Assembly: GCA_029265085.1 (NCBI GenBank)
Contig: JAJUJY010000042.1
Location: 1 to 28,222 of the forward strand
Source of the DNA: Chloroflexota bacterium
Lineage (GTDB): Bacteria; Chloroflexota; Anaerolineae; Anaerolineales; Anaerolineaceae
DNA length: 28,222 nt
Reading direction: 5' to 3'
In this document: in pieces, positions 1 through 7,423 of the stretch
Layout of the letters: every line of letters starts with the position of its first letter
Position numbering within the stretch: position 1 is the first letter of the stretch
The notes under the pieces: model-generated
Seen by the model: only the letters and a program-made list of their open reading frames with translations
Database searches by the model: none
Told to the model about the DNA's origin: nothing
Made by a program: the position numbers and the translations under genes

Positions 1-121
1 AATCGTGATAGCAGATCGTAGGAATTTCAACACCAATACCTTGCGCTGCTTTCAGAATGGTGGTGCCTTCAGGAACACTGACTTCATGGTCGTCAATAAT
101 TAATGAGATTAAATTGGCCAT
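1..121 (-). CDS. Formate dehydrogenase-type catalytic subunit, N-terminal fragment (runs off left edge)
   Basis: Only the first 40 codons are inside the window. They begin [20 protein letters not shown] and continue to a PTICYHD motif, the pattern of the [2Fe-2S] ferredoxin domain at the N-terminus of NuoG, NAD-reducing hydrogenase and NAD-dependent formate dehydrogenase alpha subunits; the Cys in ICYHD would be the first cluster ligand. The ATG is preceded by AAGGA about 9 bases upstream. It lies 35 bases after the NuoE-NuoF fusion gene on the same strand, so the two are probably one operon. The nearby mobA and fdhD genes favour a molybdenum or tungsten formate dehydrogenase over an [FeFe] hydrogenase. 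That choice is an inference, because the catalytic domain is not visible. Confidence 0.75.
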   Translation of the reverse strand, partial: MANLISLIIDDHEVSVPEGTTILKAAQGIGVEIPTICYHD

Positions 122-156
122 TCCTGGGTTCCTTATCGAAAATCATGGGTGGCGAA

Positions 157-1884
157 TTAATGTTTGCCGGGCTGAAATAATTTTGGCCAGTGCTTCATCG
201 CGGATAGAACTGCGGATGCGGCTGTTTGACCCAGCCCGCATAACGAGGCATCAGTCATTGTCCAGCCAACATCCTGAAGCCGGTTGAAGTCTTCAGGTAA
301 AGTTCTTCCACTGAGGATGCGAGCCATAATTTCATGCTGGCGTTGTGTGCCTAACTGGCATGGGTAACATTTTCCACAAGATTCTTCAGCAAAAAAGCGA
401 GTCAGGCGGAAAAGAATATCGCGAAGATCACGGGTGTCATCAAAAACAGTGATCACACCGGAACCCAGCGGTAAACCGGCAGCGCGTAAATCTTCAAAGG
501 ATAAACGGACATCCAGGTTCTGCGGGGTGGCAAATGCACCGGCTGCGCCGCCAAATAAGGCTGCCTGATAACTGCGCCCCGGCCGCATTCCGCCTGCCAG
601 GTCAAAGAGTAAATGGCGAAATGTTGTGCCAAAGGGAACTTCATAAAGCCCCGGCCGAACTACATCACCGGAAACACAGAATAATTTTGGACCGGGTGAT
701 TTTTCTGTGCCAATCGCTCGATATGCTTGAACCCCCTTGCGGATGATTAGGGGAATATTTGCCAGGGTCTCCACATTGTTAATCACGGTTGGCTTCCCAA
801 ACAGGCCGTGGGTGGTGGGAAATGGCGGCTTTACGCGCGGAAAACCGCGTTTGCCTTCAATCGATTCAAACAGGGCAGTTTCTTCGCCGCAAATATACGC
901 ACCAGCTCCGCGGCGAATTTCAACATCAAAACAAAAATCTGTTCCCAGAATGTTGGTCCCAAGAAGATGAACCTCTCGAGCTTCTTCAAGCGCATGGCTC
1001 ATAATCTGGTAAGGCAGCAGGTATTCACCACGGATGTAGATATACCCTTTTTGTGCGCCTATGGCATAGGCTGAAAGGATTAACCCCTCCAGCACGGTGT
1101 GAGGATCGTCTTCCAATAAGACCCGGTCTTTAAAGGTGCCCGGTTCTGCTTCATCTGCGTTGCAGATAACGTATTTGGTTGTGCCTGCTGCGCGGGCAGC
1201 GCCCTCCCATTTCAGACCGGTTGGAAAGGCAGCACCGCCGCGCCCTACCAGCCCGGATTGCTTTACCATTTCAATCAATTCAACCGGCTGCATTTTGAGG
1301 GCTTTGCGTAAGGCAAGGTACCCGCCGCGCTGCATATATTCTTGTAATGGAACCGTATGCCCTAATCCGCAGTTTGCGGTGAGAAGCGAAATATCTCCTC
1401 CTAAAATACTGTGCGGACGTTTCCCCTTCCCTGCTACCAAATCTTCCCAGGTTTGCGTATCTGCCTGTGCAACGGGTGCACCCTGGATCAGTGCAGCCGG
1501 AGCATGTTCACACAAGCCCAGGCAGGGCGCTCGTTCTACGGTGATTGTGGGCGAACCCGCAAATTGGGCGGTATCCAGCTCAATTTTTTGTGTCATTCGT
1601 TTGAAAACCCCGTCTGCGCCCGCCATAGCGCAGGCCGGGTCATTGCAGACATGAATGACTGTTTTTCCTACGGGTTCCCGGTAAAGTAAAGTATAAAAAT
1701 CAATTACCCCATAAACATCGGCCAGGGGAACATTCAAAGTCCTGGCAATTTCGGCAGCAGCAGGTTCAGGGATATACCCGTAAAGTTCCTGGGCTGCGTA
1801 CAAAGCCGGGATTAACATCGTCCTACCTTGGGAAGACATCTCGGTTAATTTTCCGCGCAAAGGAAATAAGTCAAGTTCAGCCAT
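157..1884 (-). CDS. NuoE-NuoF fusion: NAD(H)-binding subunit of a formate dehydrogenase-like complex
   Basis: Predicted diaphorase subunit of 575 residues that passes electrons between iron-sulfur clusters and NAD via FMN. Residues about 1-150 form a NuoE-like thioredoxin-fold domain with four [2Fe-2S] ligands, C80, C85, C121 and C125. Residues about 175-570 are NuoF-like: [13 protein letters not shown] (214-226) and [13 protein letters not shown] (242-254) for FMN/NADH binding, then [13 protein letters not shown] with C503, C506, C509 and distal C549 for a [4Fe-4S] cluster. There is no C-terminal 2x[4Fe-4S] ferredoxin tail, unlike many hydrogenase HndC/HydB subunits. The ATG at 1884 was chosen because AGAAGGAGA sits just upstream; an in-frame extension to 1971 lacks a ribosome site. 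Genes for MobA, FdhD and an N-terminal ferredoxin-domain subunit adjoin it, which points to NAD-dependent formate dehydrogenase. Complex I is unlikely because no other nuo genes are present. Confidence 0.9.
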   Translation of the reverse strand: MAELDLFPLRGKLTEMSSQGRTMLIPALYAAQELYGYIPEPAAAEIARTLNVPLADVYGVIDFYTLLYREPVGKTVIHVCNDPACAMAGADGVFKRMTQKIELDTAQFAGSPTITVERAPCLGLCEHAPAALIQGAPVAQADTQTWEDLVAGKGKRPHSILGGDISLLTANCGLGHTVPLQEYMQRGGYLALRKALKMQPVELIEMVKQSGLVGRGGAAFPTGLKWEGAARAAGTTKYVICNADEAEPGTFKDRVLLEDDPHTVLEGLILSAYAIGAQKGYIYIRGEYLLPYQIMSHALEEAREVHLLGTNILGTDFCFDVEIRRGAGAYICGEETALFESIEGKRGFPRVKPPFPTTHGLFGKPTVINNVETLANIPLIIRKGVQAYRAIGTEKSPGPKLFCVSGDVVRPGLYEVPFGTTFRHLLFDLAGGMRPGRSYQAALFGGAAGAFATPQNLDVRLSFEDLRAAGLPLGSGVITVFDDTRDLRDILFRLTRFFAEESCGKCYPCQLGTQRQHEIMARILSGRTLPEDFNRLQDVGWTMTDASLCGLGQTAASAVLSAMKHWPKLFQPGKH

Positions 1885-1970
1885 GCAGTCTCCTTCTGAG
1901 CTGGTTATGGTTGTTTTTGTTTTGGGTAGTGACTGGGCAGTGATGTAAGGGACTAATTCGTACAATTCCA

Positions 1971-1988
1971 ATTATAATTATATATAAT
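1971..1988. promoter_or_regulatory. AT-rich divergent promoter between the NuoEF gene and mobA
   Basis: This stretch holds overlapping TATAAT boxes: on the plus strand at 1973-1978 and 1983-1988, and on the minus strand at 1971-1976. The plus-strand boxes are so near the mobA ATG (1990) that its mRNA would have almost no leader. The minus-strand box would give the NuoE-NuoF gene a leader of roughly 80 bases. No convincing -35 hexamer was identified for either direction. Confidence 0.45.
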
Positions 1989-1989
1989 T

Positions 1990-2592
1990 ATGCGAACAAT
2001 AGTCATTCAAGCAGGTGGTGAATCGAGACGGATGGGGGTCAACAAGGCGTTGCTACCCTTTTTAGGCCAGCCATTGGTAGAAAGGGTGGTCAACCGCGTT
2101 CAAGGAGTTGCCGCGGAGGTATTCATCACCACGAACAGTGCGGCAGAATTTGAGTTTTTAGCCTTGCCCTTGATACCGGACGTTTTTTCGGGCAGGGGAG
2201 CGCTGGGGGGGTTATATACGGCGATTTTCACTGCTCGTTATCCATCGGTTGGGGTCATTGCTTGTGATATGCCTTTTGTGAATCGTTATTTGTTAGAAGC
2301 GCAGTTTTCCTTACTGGAGTCAGGAGATTATGATGTAATCATCCCGGATACTCCGGTTGGTATGGAACCGTTTCACGCGGTGTACCGGAAAGAGACCTGT
2401 TTGCCTGCCATTCAAAAAGCTATTGAAACCGACCAGCGCCGGATGATTTCATGGTTTTCTGAGGTGAAGGTGTATAAAATGCAGGTTGAGGAGATCATCC
2501 AATATGATCCCAATTTGCAAGGGTTTATCAATATCAATACCCCTGAAGAGCTGCATCAGGCAGAGAAACTGGCTGCATCTCAGGCTAAATAG
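1990..2592 (+). CDS. mobA: Molybdenum cofactor guanylyltransferase MobA
   Basis: MobA joins GMP from GTP to molybdopterin, giving the MGD form needed by DMSO-reductase-family enzymes such as formate dehydrogenase; it acts in the cytoplasm. The 200-residue length is normal for the family. The nucleotide-binding signature QAGGESRRMGVNKALL spans residues 7-22 with K19 as the expected phosphate-binding lysine, and ACDMPFV (91-97) carries the metal-binding Asp93. A C-terminal INTPEEL motif is also typical. It is divergent from the NuoE-NuoF gene and its end overlaps the end of fdhD by 8 bases. There is no Shine-Dalgarno sequence; the ATG lies directly after AT-rich -10-like boxes, which suggests leaderless translation. 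Confidence 0.93.
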   Translation: MRTIVIQAGGESRRMGVNKALLPFLGQPLVERVVNRVQGVAAEVFITTNSAAEFEFLALPLIPDVFSGRGALGGLYTAIFTARYPSVGVIACDMPFVNRYLLEAQFSLLESGDYDVIIPDTPVGMEPFHAVYRKETCLPAIQKAIETDQRRMISWFSEVKVYKMQVEEIIQYDPNLQGFININTPEELHQAEKLAASQAK

Positions 2593-3403
2593 AAGGAAGT
2601 ACCTCGGGAGGGGATGTTAAATCCACCTGGCATGGCGCTTGAAGCCGTTCTGGGTGCGTATAGACATTAAATTGATTTCGGCGGGCGTACCCTATCAGGG
2701 TGATACCTAATTTGTCTGCGGATTGAATGGATAGCGAACTTGGTGAGGTACGCGAGACGATCACCATTGCGCCTAAGCGCGCAGATTTTTGCAGCATTTC
2801 TGAACTGATCCGTCCTGTTGTGAGGATCACTTTCTGTGTAGTTTGAATTTTGTGCAGCAATACCCATCCAGACACTTTATCGAGTGTGTTATGGCGGCCA
2901 ATATCTTCTGCCCGAACCAGTATCTTTTCACCGTCGCTTAGGGCTGAGCAATGCACACCGCGAACTTCGCGATATAACTCCTGAACGTCTAATAATTGAT
3001 CCATACATCTTAATAGCTTTTCGGGCTGAATAATCGATGCAAACTGGCTGGGCTGTTCTGAGGAAATTTCTTTTACACTGGTCTGCCCGCCTGCGCACCC
3101 CGAGGTTCGCTTCCAGTGGATTGGTTTGGTGACAGGATGGTTGAGCCAAACGTCAATATTGGTCAGATTTTCACACGGGCGGACGATTTCTACTTCTTTT
3201 ATATCGTTGATAACCCCTTCGTTGTATAAAAAACCGACAGCAAGCGCTTCAAGGTCTGTGGGGGTGCACATCCAGGTAAGCCAGACTTCGCCATTGACTG
3301 TCAGGCTGACATGAGATTCCTGGATTATGTGCGAATCAATATATTCCCAACCTTTTGTTGAATACTTCCAATAATTAATGGGTGGATTTGGTACAGCGGA
3401 CAT
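2585..3403 (-). CDS. fdhD: Formate dehydrogenase accessory sulfurtransferase FdhD
   Basis: FdhD moves sulfur from a cysteine desulfurase onto the metal of bis-MGD before insertion into formate dehydrogenase. The protein has 272 residues from the ATG at 3403; a GTG two codons upstream is also possible, but GAGGTG is better placed for the ATG. Family landmarks are CTPTDLEALAVGFLYNEGVI (46-65), RTSGCAGG (99-106), AEDIGRHNTLDKVSGW (165-180) and TTGRISSEMLQKSARLG (195-211). The flexible-loop CxxC of the E. coli protein is replaced by a single cysteine, C103. It faces mobA tail to tail with an 8-base overlap, and the formate dehydrogenase subunit genes are next door, so functional pairing is very likely. 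Confidence 0.93.
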   Translation of the reverse strand: MSAVPNPPINYWKYSTKGWEYIDSHIIQESHVSLTVNGEVWLTWMCTPTDLEALAVGFLYNEGVINDIKEVEIVRPCENLTNIDVWLNHPVTKPIHWKRTSGCAGGQTSVKEISSEQPSQFASIIQPEKLLRCMDQLLDVQELYREVRGVHCSALSDGEKILVRAEDIGRHNTLDKVSGWVLLHKIQTTQKVILTTGRISSEMLQKSARLGAMVIVSRTSPSSLSIQSADKLGITLIGYARRNQFNVYTHPERLQAPCQVDLTSPPEVLPSI

Positions 3404-3622
3404 CCTCACCTCTAGAATAACTAATGCTTTCGTTTAATTATACTTAAATTGTCAAGATTTTTCCGGTAGATTAATCAGCTGATATCTCCTCGAAAAAGCA
3501 GAACAGGAGTAAAATTACGGGCTTGTTGGTGCAGCTTATCCTGACTGCGCCTGCAGAATCATGGTAATATGAATTTTAACAAACCCTGATCCTTTAACCT
3601 CGCAAACACTTTTCGTGCAGGG
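3404..3622. other. Intergenic region between fdhD and the lipoprotein gene
   Basis: About 220 bases without a convincing gene. It must hold the promoter for fdhD on the minus strand. On the plus strand a TGG-TAATAT extended -10 is seen at 3562-3570, which would start the lipoprotein mRNA near 3577. An inverted repeat AACCCTG (3582-3588) / CAGGGTT (3618-3624) followed by a run of T lies in the resulting leader. No tRNA or recognisable riboswitch was seen. Confidence 0.5.
3562..3570 (+). promoter_or_regulatory. Extended -10 promoter of the lipoprotein gene
   Basis: TGG followed by TAATAT matches the extended -10 form seen elsewhere in this window upstream of unrelated genes. It lies about 53 bases before the first possible start codon. 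No good -35 is visible, as expected for an extended -10 promoter. Confidence 0.4.
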
Positions 3623-4699
3623 TTGTTTTTACGGAGCTTTAGTAACGCATTGCGTGCCAAAAATCAGTTTATCTTCCTGGCGTTATTCACTGCCGGGCTA
3701 ACCGTAACCAGTTGTAATTTGCCGGTTTCACAATTAAATCTCATTGATCCAACGGCAATTGCATTAACTGCTCAAGCAGTTTTGGCGGAAGCAGCTGCAG
3801 CCTCTACGGATTCTGCTGAGTTGGAACCTACAAACCCTGCGGAAACTCCAACCCCCGTAGTCATAATGAATACCTCATCACCGCAGGCTGGGGATCAGTC
3901 CGTTACCAATACCGTGGCAATGGTTGAAAATTGTGACCGGGCAGCCCCAGGGGTGCCTTTAGATGTTACTGTTTTTGATGGGGATAAATTTTTTCCAGGC
4001 TCTTCATTTACCAAAATTTGGCGATTAACCAACCGGGGGAGCTGTTCCTGGGATTCAAATTACGCTGTGGTCCATTTTTCTGGCTCAGATTTCGCGGCAG
4101 CTACAGAACAATATTTTTCTAAAACGATTTCACCAGGGCAATCGGTTGATATCGTAGTGGATATGGTGGCTCCGAATACGCCGGGATCCTATTCCAGCTA
4201 TTGGATGCTGCGTAATCCGGAAGGAAAATATTTTGGGATTGGTCCTGACGGCAATTCGCCGTTTTGGGTGATGATTGAAGTGGTTGAGGTCAGCACACCG
4301 ACTGCATTACCGACGACAACACCAACAGCCACGCCTTCTATCTATTCCAGCGGAACCCAAAGATTAAGTCTGGAAATGACCTTTGACCTGGATTCTGGCA
4401 GCATAAATCAAAGCCAACAGGATGATGATGTGCAGCTGGTTGTCTCCGATGATGGCAAGCTTAAGTTGAATTTAATCAATAATTCACGGCTTGGTTTGTA
4501 TGGGCAAGATTTACCTCGTGAGGTTGATTGCCGTGGAGCTACATTAAGTGATTTGCCCTATACGGTGGAATCCACTGTAGTCAATTCCTATTTGTGTTAC
4601 CGTACCAGCCAGGGACTTCCTGGGTATATTAAAATTACAAATATCGATTCCGGAAATCAAAGCATCGATTTTGAGTTTTTAACCTGGCTGATCCCATAA
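3623..4699 (+). CDS. Lipoprotein with NBR1-type Ig-like domain
   Basis: Predicted secreted lipoprotein of up to 358 residues, function unknown. Residues 13-30 are hydrophobic and end in TVTSC, a lipobox with C31 as the acylated cysteine. A Thr/Pro-rich linker (about 65-95) leads to an Ig-like domain (about 110-225) with FTKIWRLTNRGSCSW and a following YAVVHFSG, the hallmark of the NBR1-like central domain common in secreted Chloroflexota proteins. A second TPT-rich linker (about 230-245) precedes a C-terminal beta-rich domain I do not recognise, with two cysteines that could pair. Both in-frame starts are TTG: 3623 is the outer limit, while 3650 gives a more usual short signal peptide (MRAKNQ then hydrophobic) but its GGAG is 13 bases away. 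It ends 19 bases before the PGI/PMI-family gene, so the two are probably co-transcribed. Confidence 0.8.
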   Translation: MFLRSFSNALRAKNQFIFLALFTAGLTVTSCNLPVSQLNLIDPTAIALTAQAVLAEAAAASTDSAELEPTNPAETPTPVVIMNTSSPQAGDQSVTNTVAMVENCDRAAPGVPLDVTVFDGDKFFPGSSFTKIWRLTNRGSCSWDSNYAVVHFSGSDFAAATEQYFSKTISPGQSVDIVVDMVAPNTPGSYSSYWMLRNPEGKYFGIGPDGNSPFWVMIEVVEVSTPTALPTTTPTATPSIYSSGTQRLSLEMTFDLDSGSINQSQQDDDVQLVVSDDGKLKLNLINNSRLGLYGQDLPREVDCRGATLSDLPYTVESTVVNSYLCYRTSQGLPGYIKITNIDSGNQSIDFEFLTWLIP

Positions 4700-4718
4700 A
4701 TTTTATGAGGAGTTAAAC

Positions 4719-5768
4719 ATGATTCTTGATAACGCAAACCAATTCGCTGCCCTTGACTCATCCAAACTCCTCCATCAAATTGACCAATTACCAGAGCAAC
4801 TTGAGCAGGGTTGGAAATATGGCCTGATCCAGCCGCTGCCTGCATTTCAATCGCTTTCACGGGTGGTGTTGGTAGGCGCAGGCAGTTCCGCGGCTGCAGC
4901 GGAGCTGTTGGCCAGGTATATTGAGCCGTTTTCCACGATTCCGGTCATTGTGTATTGCGACTATGTTTTACCTGCCTGGGCAGCAGGACCTGAGACACTG
5001 GTTGTGGCGATTTCTTTTGCGGGGAATAGCGAAGAAAGCCTAACGGCAATTGATCAGGCTCATCAGGCTGGATGCTCAATCCTCGGTATTACAACTGGCG
5101 GTATGTTAAGTGAGGGTCTCACTGGGGCTGGTTATACCGTCTGGCAGTATGCACATCCTGGTCCCTCTCGAATGGCGGTTGGAGTGAATTTTGGTTTGCT
5201 GCTGGCATTGGTTTTTCGCTTAGGCTTGATCCCGAATCCCAGCAAAGAAATTGATGAGGCTGTCAAAGCTTTGCGAAGCCAGAAAGAATTGATCCAGGCG
5301 CAATCTCCTGTGAATAAAAATCCGGCCAAACGGATGGCTGGGCAAATGATGGGACGTTGGATCACCGTAGTTGGTGCTGGTGTTCTTCAGCCTGTGGCGC
5401 GCCGTTGGAAAGAACAATTAAATGAATTAGCCAAATCAGGTGCGCAATTTGAGGTGCTGCCTAACCTCGATTACAACTTTGTTGAAGGGACCACACAACC
5501 TGTTGAGGTTTTACCGCACAGCCTGGTGATTTTTTTGCGATCGAGTGCAGATCATCCCCGTAATCAATTGCGCTCACAGCTTACCCAGCAGCATTTTATG
5601 CTGGAAGGTGTTGGCACCGATTTTGTGAATGCCAGCGGTGAGTCTCGCCTGGCTCAACTCTGGACACTGGTTCAGTTTGGTGATTACTCGGCGTATTACC
5701 TGGCAATGGCTTATGGGGTGGATCCTGGGGTGGTTCCAGCGATTGACCAAATCAAATCGATGCTTTAG
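4719..5768 (+). CDS. SIS-domain bifunctional phosphoglucose/phosphomannose isomerase family protein
   Basis: Cytoplasmic sugar-phosphate isomerase family of 349 residues, normal length for bifunctional PGI/PMI enzymes that interconvert fructose 6-phosphate with glucose 6- or mannose 6-phosphate. The N-terminal SIS domain has VGAGSSAAAAELL (52-64) and the phosphate loop ISFAGNSEES (98-107). The second half has the family C-terminal domain, ending in GDYSAYYLAMAYGVDPG and an IDQIK helix. E236 in NELAK matches the catalytic glutamate, but the residue 16 positions later, His in the studied enzymes, is Tyr252 (in LPNLDYNFVEG). Activity is therefore uncertain. AGGAG lies 7 bases before the ATG. It follows the lipoprotein gene closely and is closed by a clear terminator at 5794. 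Confidence 0.85.
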   Translation: MILDNANQFAALDSSKLLHQIDQLPEQLEQGWKYGLIQPLPAFQSLSRVVLVGAGSSAAAAELLARYIEPFSTIPVIVYCDYVLPAWAAGPETLVVAISFAGNSEESLTAIDQAHQAGCSILGITTGGMLSEGLTGAGYTVWQYAHPGPSRMAVGVNFGLLLALVFRLGLIPNPSKEIDEAVKALRSQKELIQAQSPVNKNPAKRMAGQMMGRWITVVGAGVLQPVARRWKEQLNELAKSGAQFEVLPNLDYNFVEGTTQPVEVLPHSLVIFLRSSADHPRNQLRSQLTQQHFMLEGVGTDFVNASGESRLAQLWTLVQFGDYSAYYLAMAYGVDPGVVPAIDQIKSML

Positions 5769-5793
5769 CAGATCAACTAGCCAGAATTGCCAG

Positions 5794-5821
5794 TCCCGGT
5801 GTAGCTTTACCGGGATTTTTT
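5794..5821 (+). terminator. Rho-independent terminator after the PGI/PMI-family gene
   Basis: A perfect 7-bp stem, TCCCGGT (5794-5800) with ACCGGGA (5809-5815), has an 8-base loop and is followed by six T. It ends the lipoprotein-isomerase unit. Confidence 0.85.
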
Positions 5822-5920
5822 ACATTGATTTTACAAGTGCAAAATACTCAGCTTACGTCACCCTCCTATACTGGAATTCATAAGACCTTGTTCAACAAGA
5901 ATATTTGCATGGAGGAAAAC

Positions 5921-6502
5921 ATGAAATCGAGTATTTTGAAATTAACCAGCCTTTTGACTTTGATTGTGGTAATCGGTGGAATTTTGGCGCTTGCTCTACC
6001 TACCGGCACAGTTGCAGCATCTGCTATCCAGGAAGATACCCCGCCAAACTCAGAAAACGGGAATGGTTGGGGGCCACGAAAAGCCATCCTGGAGAAAGCA
6101 TTCAAACGAGAAAATGATTTGTTGGCTCACCTGGATGGGGATCTTGGCCGGATTCCTACTGTCGTTGAAAAAACCAATTCATTAATCGCAAAAGCACAGG
6201 CTAAAGGGCTTGATACCAGTAAAGTAGAAGCCGCACTGGCCGCCTATAAGAGCAGCGCCGCCGCGATAGCCCCGCTGCGCGATGAGGCTGCGGCAGTACT
6301 TGAAACCCATGCCGGTTTTGATGATAAGGGGAAAGTGACCGATTTGAAAATTGCTGCGGATACTGTCCGGACAGCCGGCGCAAAACTTCGCGAAGCGCAT
6401 CGAGCCTATCATGATGCTGGGCGTGAATTACGCCAGGCGGTGCGTGAATTTATTGAAGCCAATCGAAGTACGTTAGGACCAGCCGAAGCACCAGAAATGT
6501 AA
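5921..6502 (+). CDS. Small secreted alpha-helical protein of unknown function
   Basis: 193-residue protein not assigned to a named family. The start at 5921 is fixed by GGAGG 6 bases upstream; an in-frame extension to 5825 runs back towards the preceding terminator and has no ribosome site. Residues 1-35 form a signal peptide: a KSSILK n-region, a long hydrophobic core (about 10-28), and a probable cleavage after AASA, leaving IQEDTPP at the mature N-terminus. The mature part is rich in Ala, Glu, Lys and Arg and looks like a helical bundle or coiled coil (about 55-180), with no cysteine. It has terminators on both sides, so it is monocistronic. An extracellular or cell-surface helical role is an inference only. 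Confidence 0.8.
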   Translation: MKSSILKLTSLLTLIVVIGGILALALPTGTVAASAIQEDTPPNSENGNGWGPRKAILEKAFKRENDLLAHLDGDLGRIPTVVEKTNSLIAKAQAKGLDTSKVEAALAAYKSSAAAIAPLRDEAAAVLETHAGFDDKGKVTDLKIAADTVRTAGAKLREAHRAYHDAGRELRQAVREFIEANRSTLGPAEAPEM

Positions 6503-6523
6503 TATCTCTCATAAATATAACGC

Positions 6524-6560
6524 AACAACCTGCCTCAATTGTTTGGGCAGGTTGTTTTTT
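6524..6560 (+). terminator. Rho-independent terminator after the secreted helical protein
   Basis: An 11-bp perfect stem, AACAACCTGCC (6524-6534) with GGCAGGTTGTT (6546-6556), runs into six T. It also lies just beyond the end of convergent bioY, but the minus-strand reading lacks a long T run, so it is mainly a plus-strand signal. Confidence 0.88.
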
Positions 6561-6577
6561 GCATCTTATCGAAAGGA

Positions 6578-7153
6578 TTATTCTTTAGCGCCTAATTTCC
6601 AGGCTGCGGGCAGTATCCAGGCGGCCAGAGCGGCTTTGAGAATATCTCCTGGAATGAATGGGAGAACCCCGGCTGCCCAGGCTTTATCCAGCCCGATCAG
6701 GGTGGATAAATAGGCTGCGCCAAAGAAATAGATCACCAGGCTTCCCAGGCTGAATAAGGCAGCAACTTTATACCAGGTGCGGTCCCAACCGCGCTCAGCC
6801 AGAAATCCAACCAGAGCAGCAGCGGCCACAAAACCAACCAGGTAACCACCGGTTGGGCCAGTAAGAGCAGCCAGACCTGCACCGCCGCCCGTGAAAAAGG
6901 GTAATCCAGCAATGCCAGCGGTTACATACAATCCCAGGCTGGCAGTTCCGCGGCGAAATCCCAGTGCTGCGGCTACCAGTAAAACACCCAATGTCTGGCC
7001 AGTCACGGGAACAGGGGTGAAGGGAAGCGGAATTCTGACCTGTGCTAATAAAGCCACAATCAAAGTTCCTAACACAACAAAAGCAAAGTTAGTGAGCCAC
7101 CCCTGGCGAATACCGAGCCTGCGGGTGAAATTCAGAGCAAGCGTCTCGTGCAT
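6578..7153 (-). CDS. bioY: Biotin transporter substrate-binding (S) component BioY
   Basis: Membrane protein that captures biotin, either alone or as the S component of an ECF transporter whose energising module is elsewhere. The 191 residues contain about six hydrophobic segments. Family signatures are LAQVRIPLPFTPVPVTGQT (about 36-54), GLYVTAGIAGLPFF and the GPTGGYLVGF motif (about 99-108), followed by PFIPGDILKAALA near the C-terminus. GAGGT is placed about 8 bases before the ATG. No bioM/bioN ATPase or biotin synthesis gene is present in the window. A palindrome 37 bases upstream of the ATG is a possible operator. Confidence 0.93.
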   Translation of the reverse strand: MHETLALNFTRRLGIRQGWLTNFAFVVLGTLIVALLAQVRIPLPFTPVPVTGQTLGVLLVAAALGFRRGTASLGLYVTAGIAGLPFFTGGGAGLAALTGPTGGYLVGFVAAAALVGFLAERGWDRTWYKVAALFSLGSLVIYFFGAAYLSTLIGLDKAWAAGVLPFIPGDILKAALAAWILPAAWKLGAKE

Positions 7154-7190
7154 TTTTATTACCTCAAAAAATAGGATGGGTCTGGCGAAT

Positions 7191-7206
7191 ACCTGAATAC
7201 TCAGGT
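7191..7206. promoter_or_regulatory. Palindrome upstream of bioY, possible operator
   Basis: ACCTGA-ATAC-TCAGGT is a perfect inverted repeat of 6-bp arms with a 4-base spacer in the bioY leader region. A minus-strand TTGACC (7252-7257) and GTTAAT (7229-7234) with a 17-base spacer could be the promoter, putting the palindrome just downstream of the start of transcription. It does not resemble the long-spacer BirA operator of E. coli, so the regulator is unknown. Confidence 0.35.
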
Positions 7207-7321
7207 TGGGTACCGGTATGATTATGTCATTAACTCGCCTGGCAGAAAATCGGTCAATTGTTACTGGTTAAAACGCCATTCCTCCCCAAAAAGATACGCC
7301 AATATTCATGTTTAACCCGTG

Positions 7322-7330
7322 TGGTATAAT
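7322..7330 (+). promoter_or_regulatory. Extended -10 promoter of the carrier-protein/exporter operon
   Basis: TGG-TATAAT with the perfect -10 at 7325-7330, about 94 bases before the first gene of the operon. No strong -35 is seen. It is the only good plus-strand promoter found between bioY and 7424, so it probably drives all seven genes. Confidence 0.55.
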
Positions 7331-7423
7331 CCCCAATTGGTTTGGGAAGATGACAAATCGTAATCAATCTGTCAAATCATTTCTAAACTGTTCCAAAGAG
7401 CAAGAAAGAAAGGAAAATATCCA

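Noticed and set aside
157..1884. Respiratory complex I nuoE/nuoF
   Set aside because: No other nuo genes are adjacent; mobA and fdhD flank it instead.
4300..4345. Short tandem repeat of ACC/ACA triplets
   Set aside because: It encodes the Thr/Pro-rich linker of the lipoprotein; low-complexity coding sequence is enough to explain it.
7154..7423. Riboswitch or small RNA gene between bioY and the carrier protein gene
   Set aside because: No conserved riboswitch core or long paired structure could be recognised; only promoter-like boxes and one palindrome.
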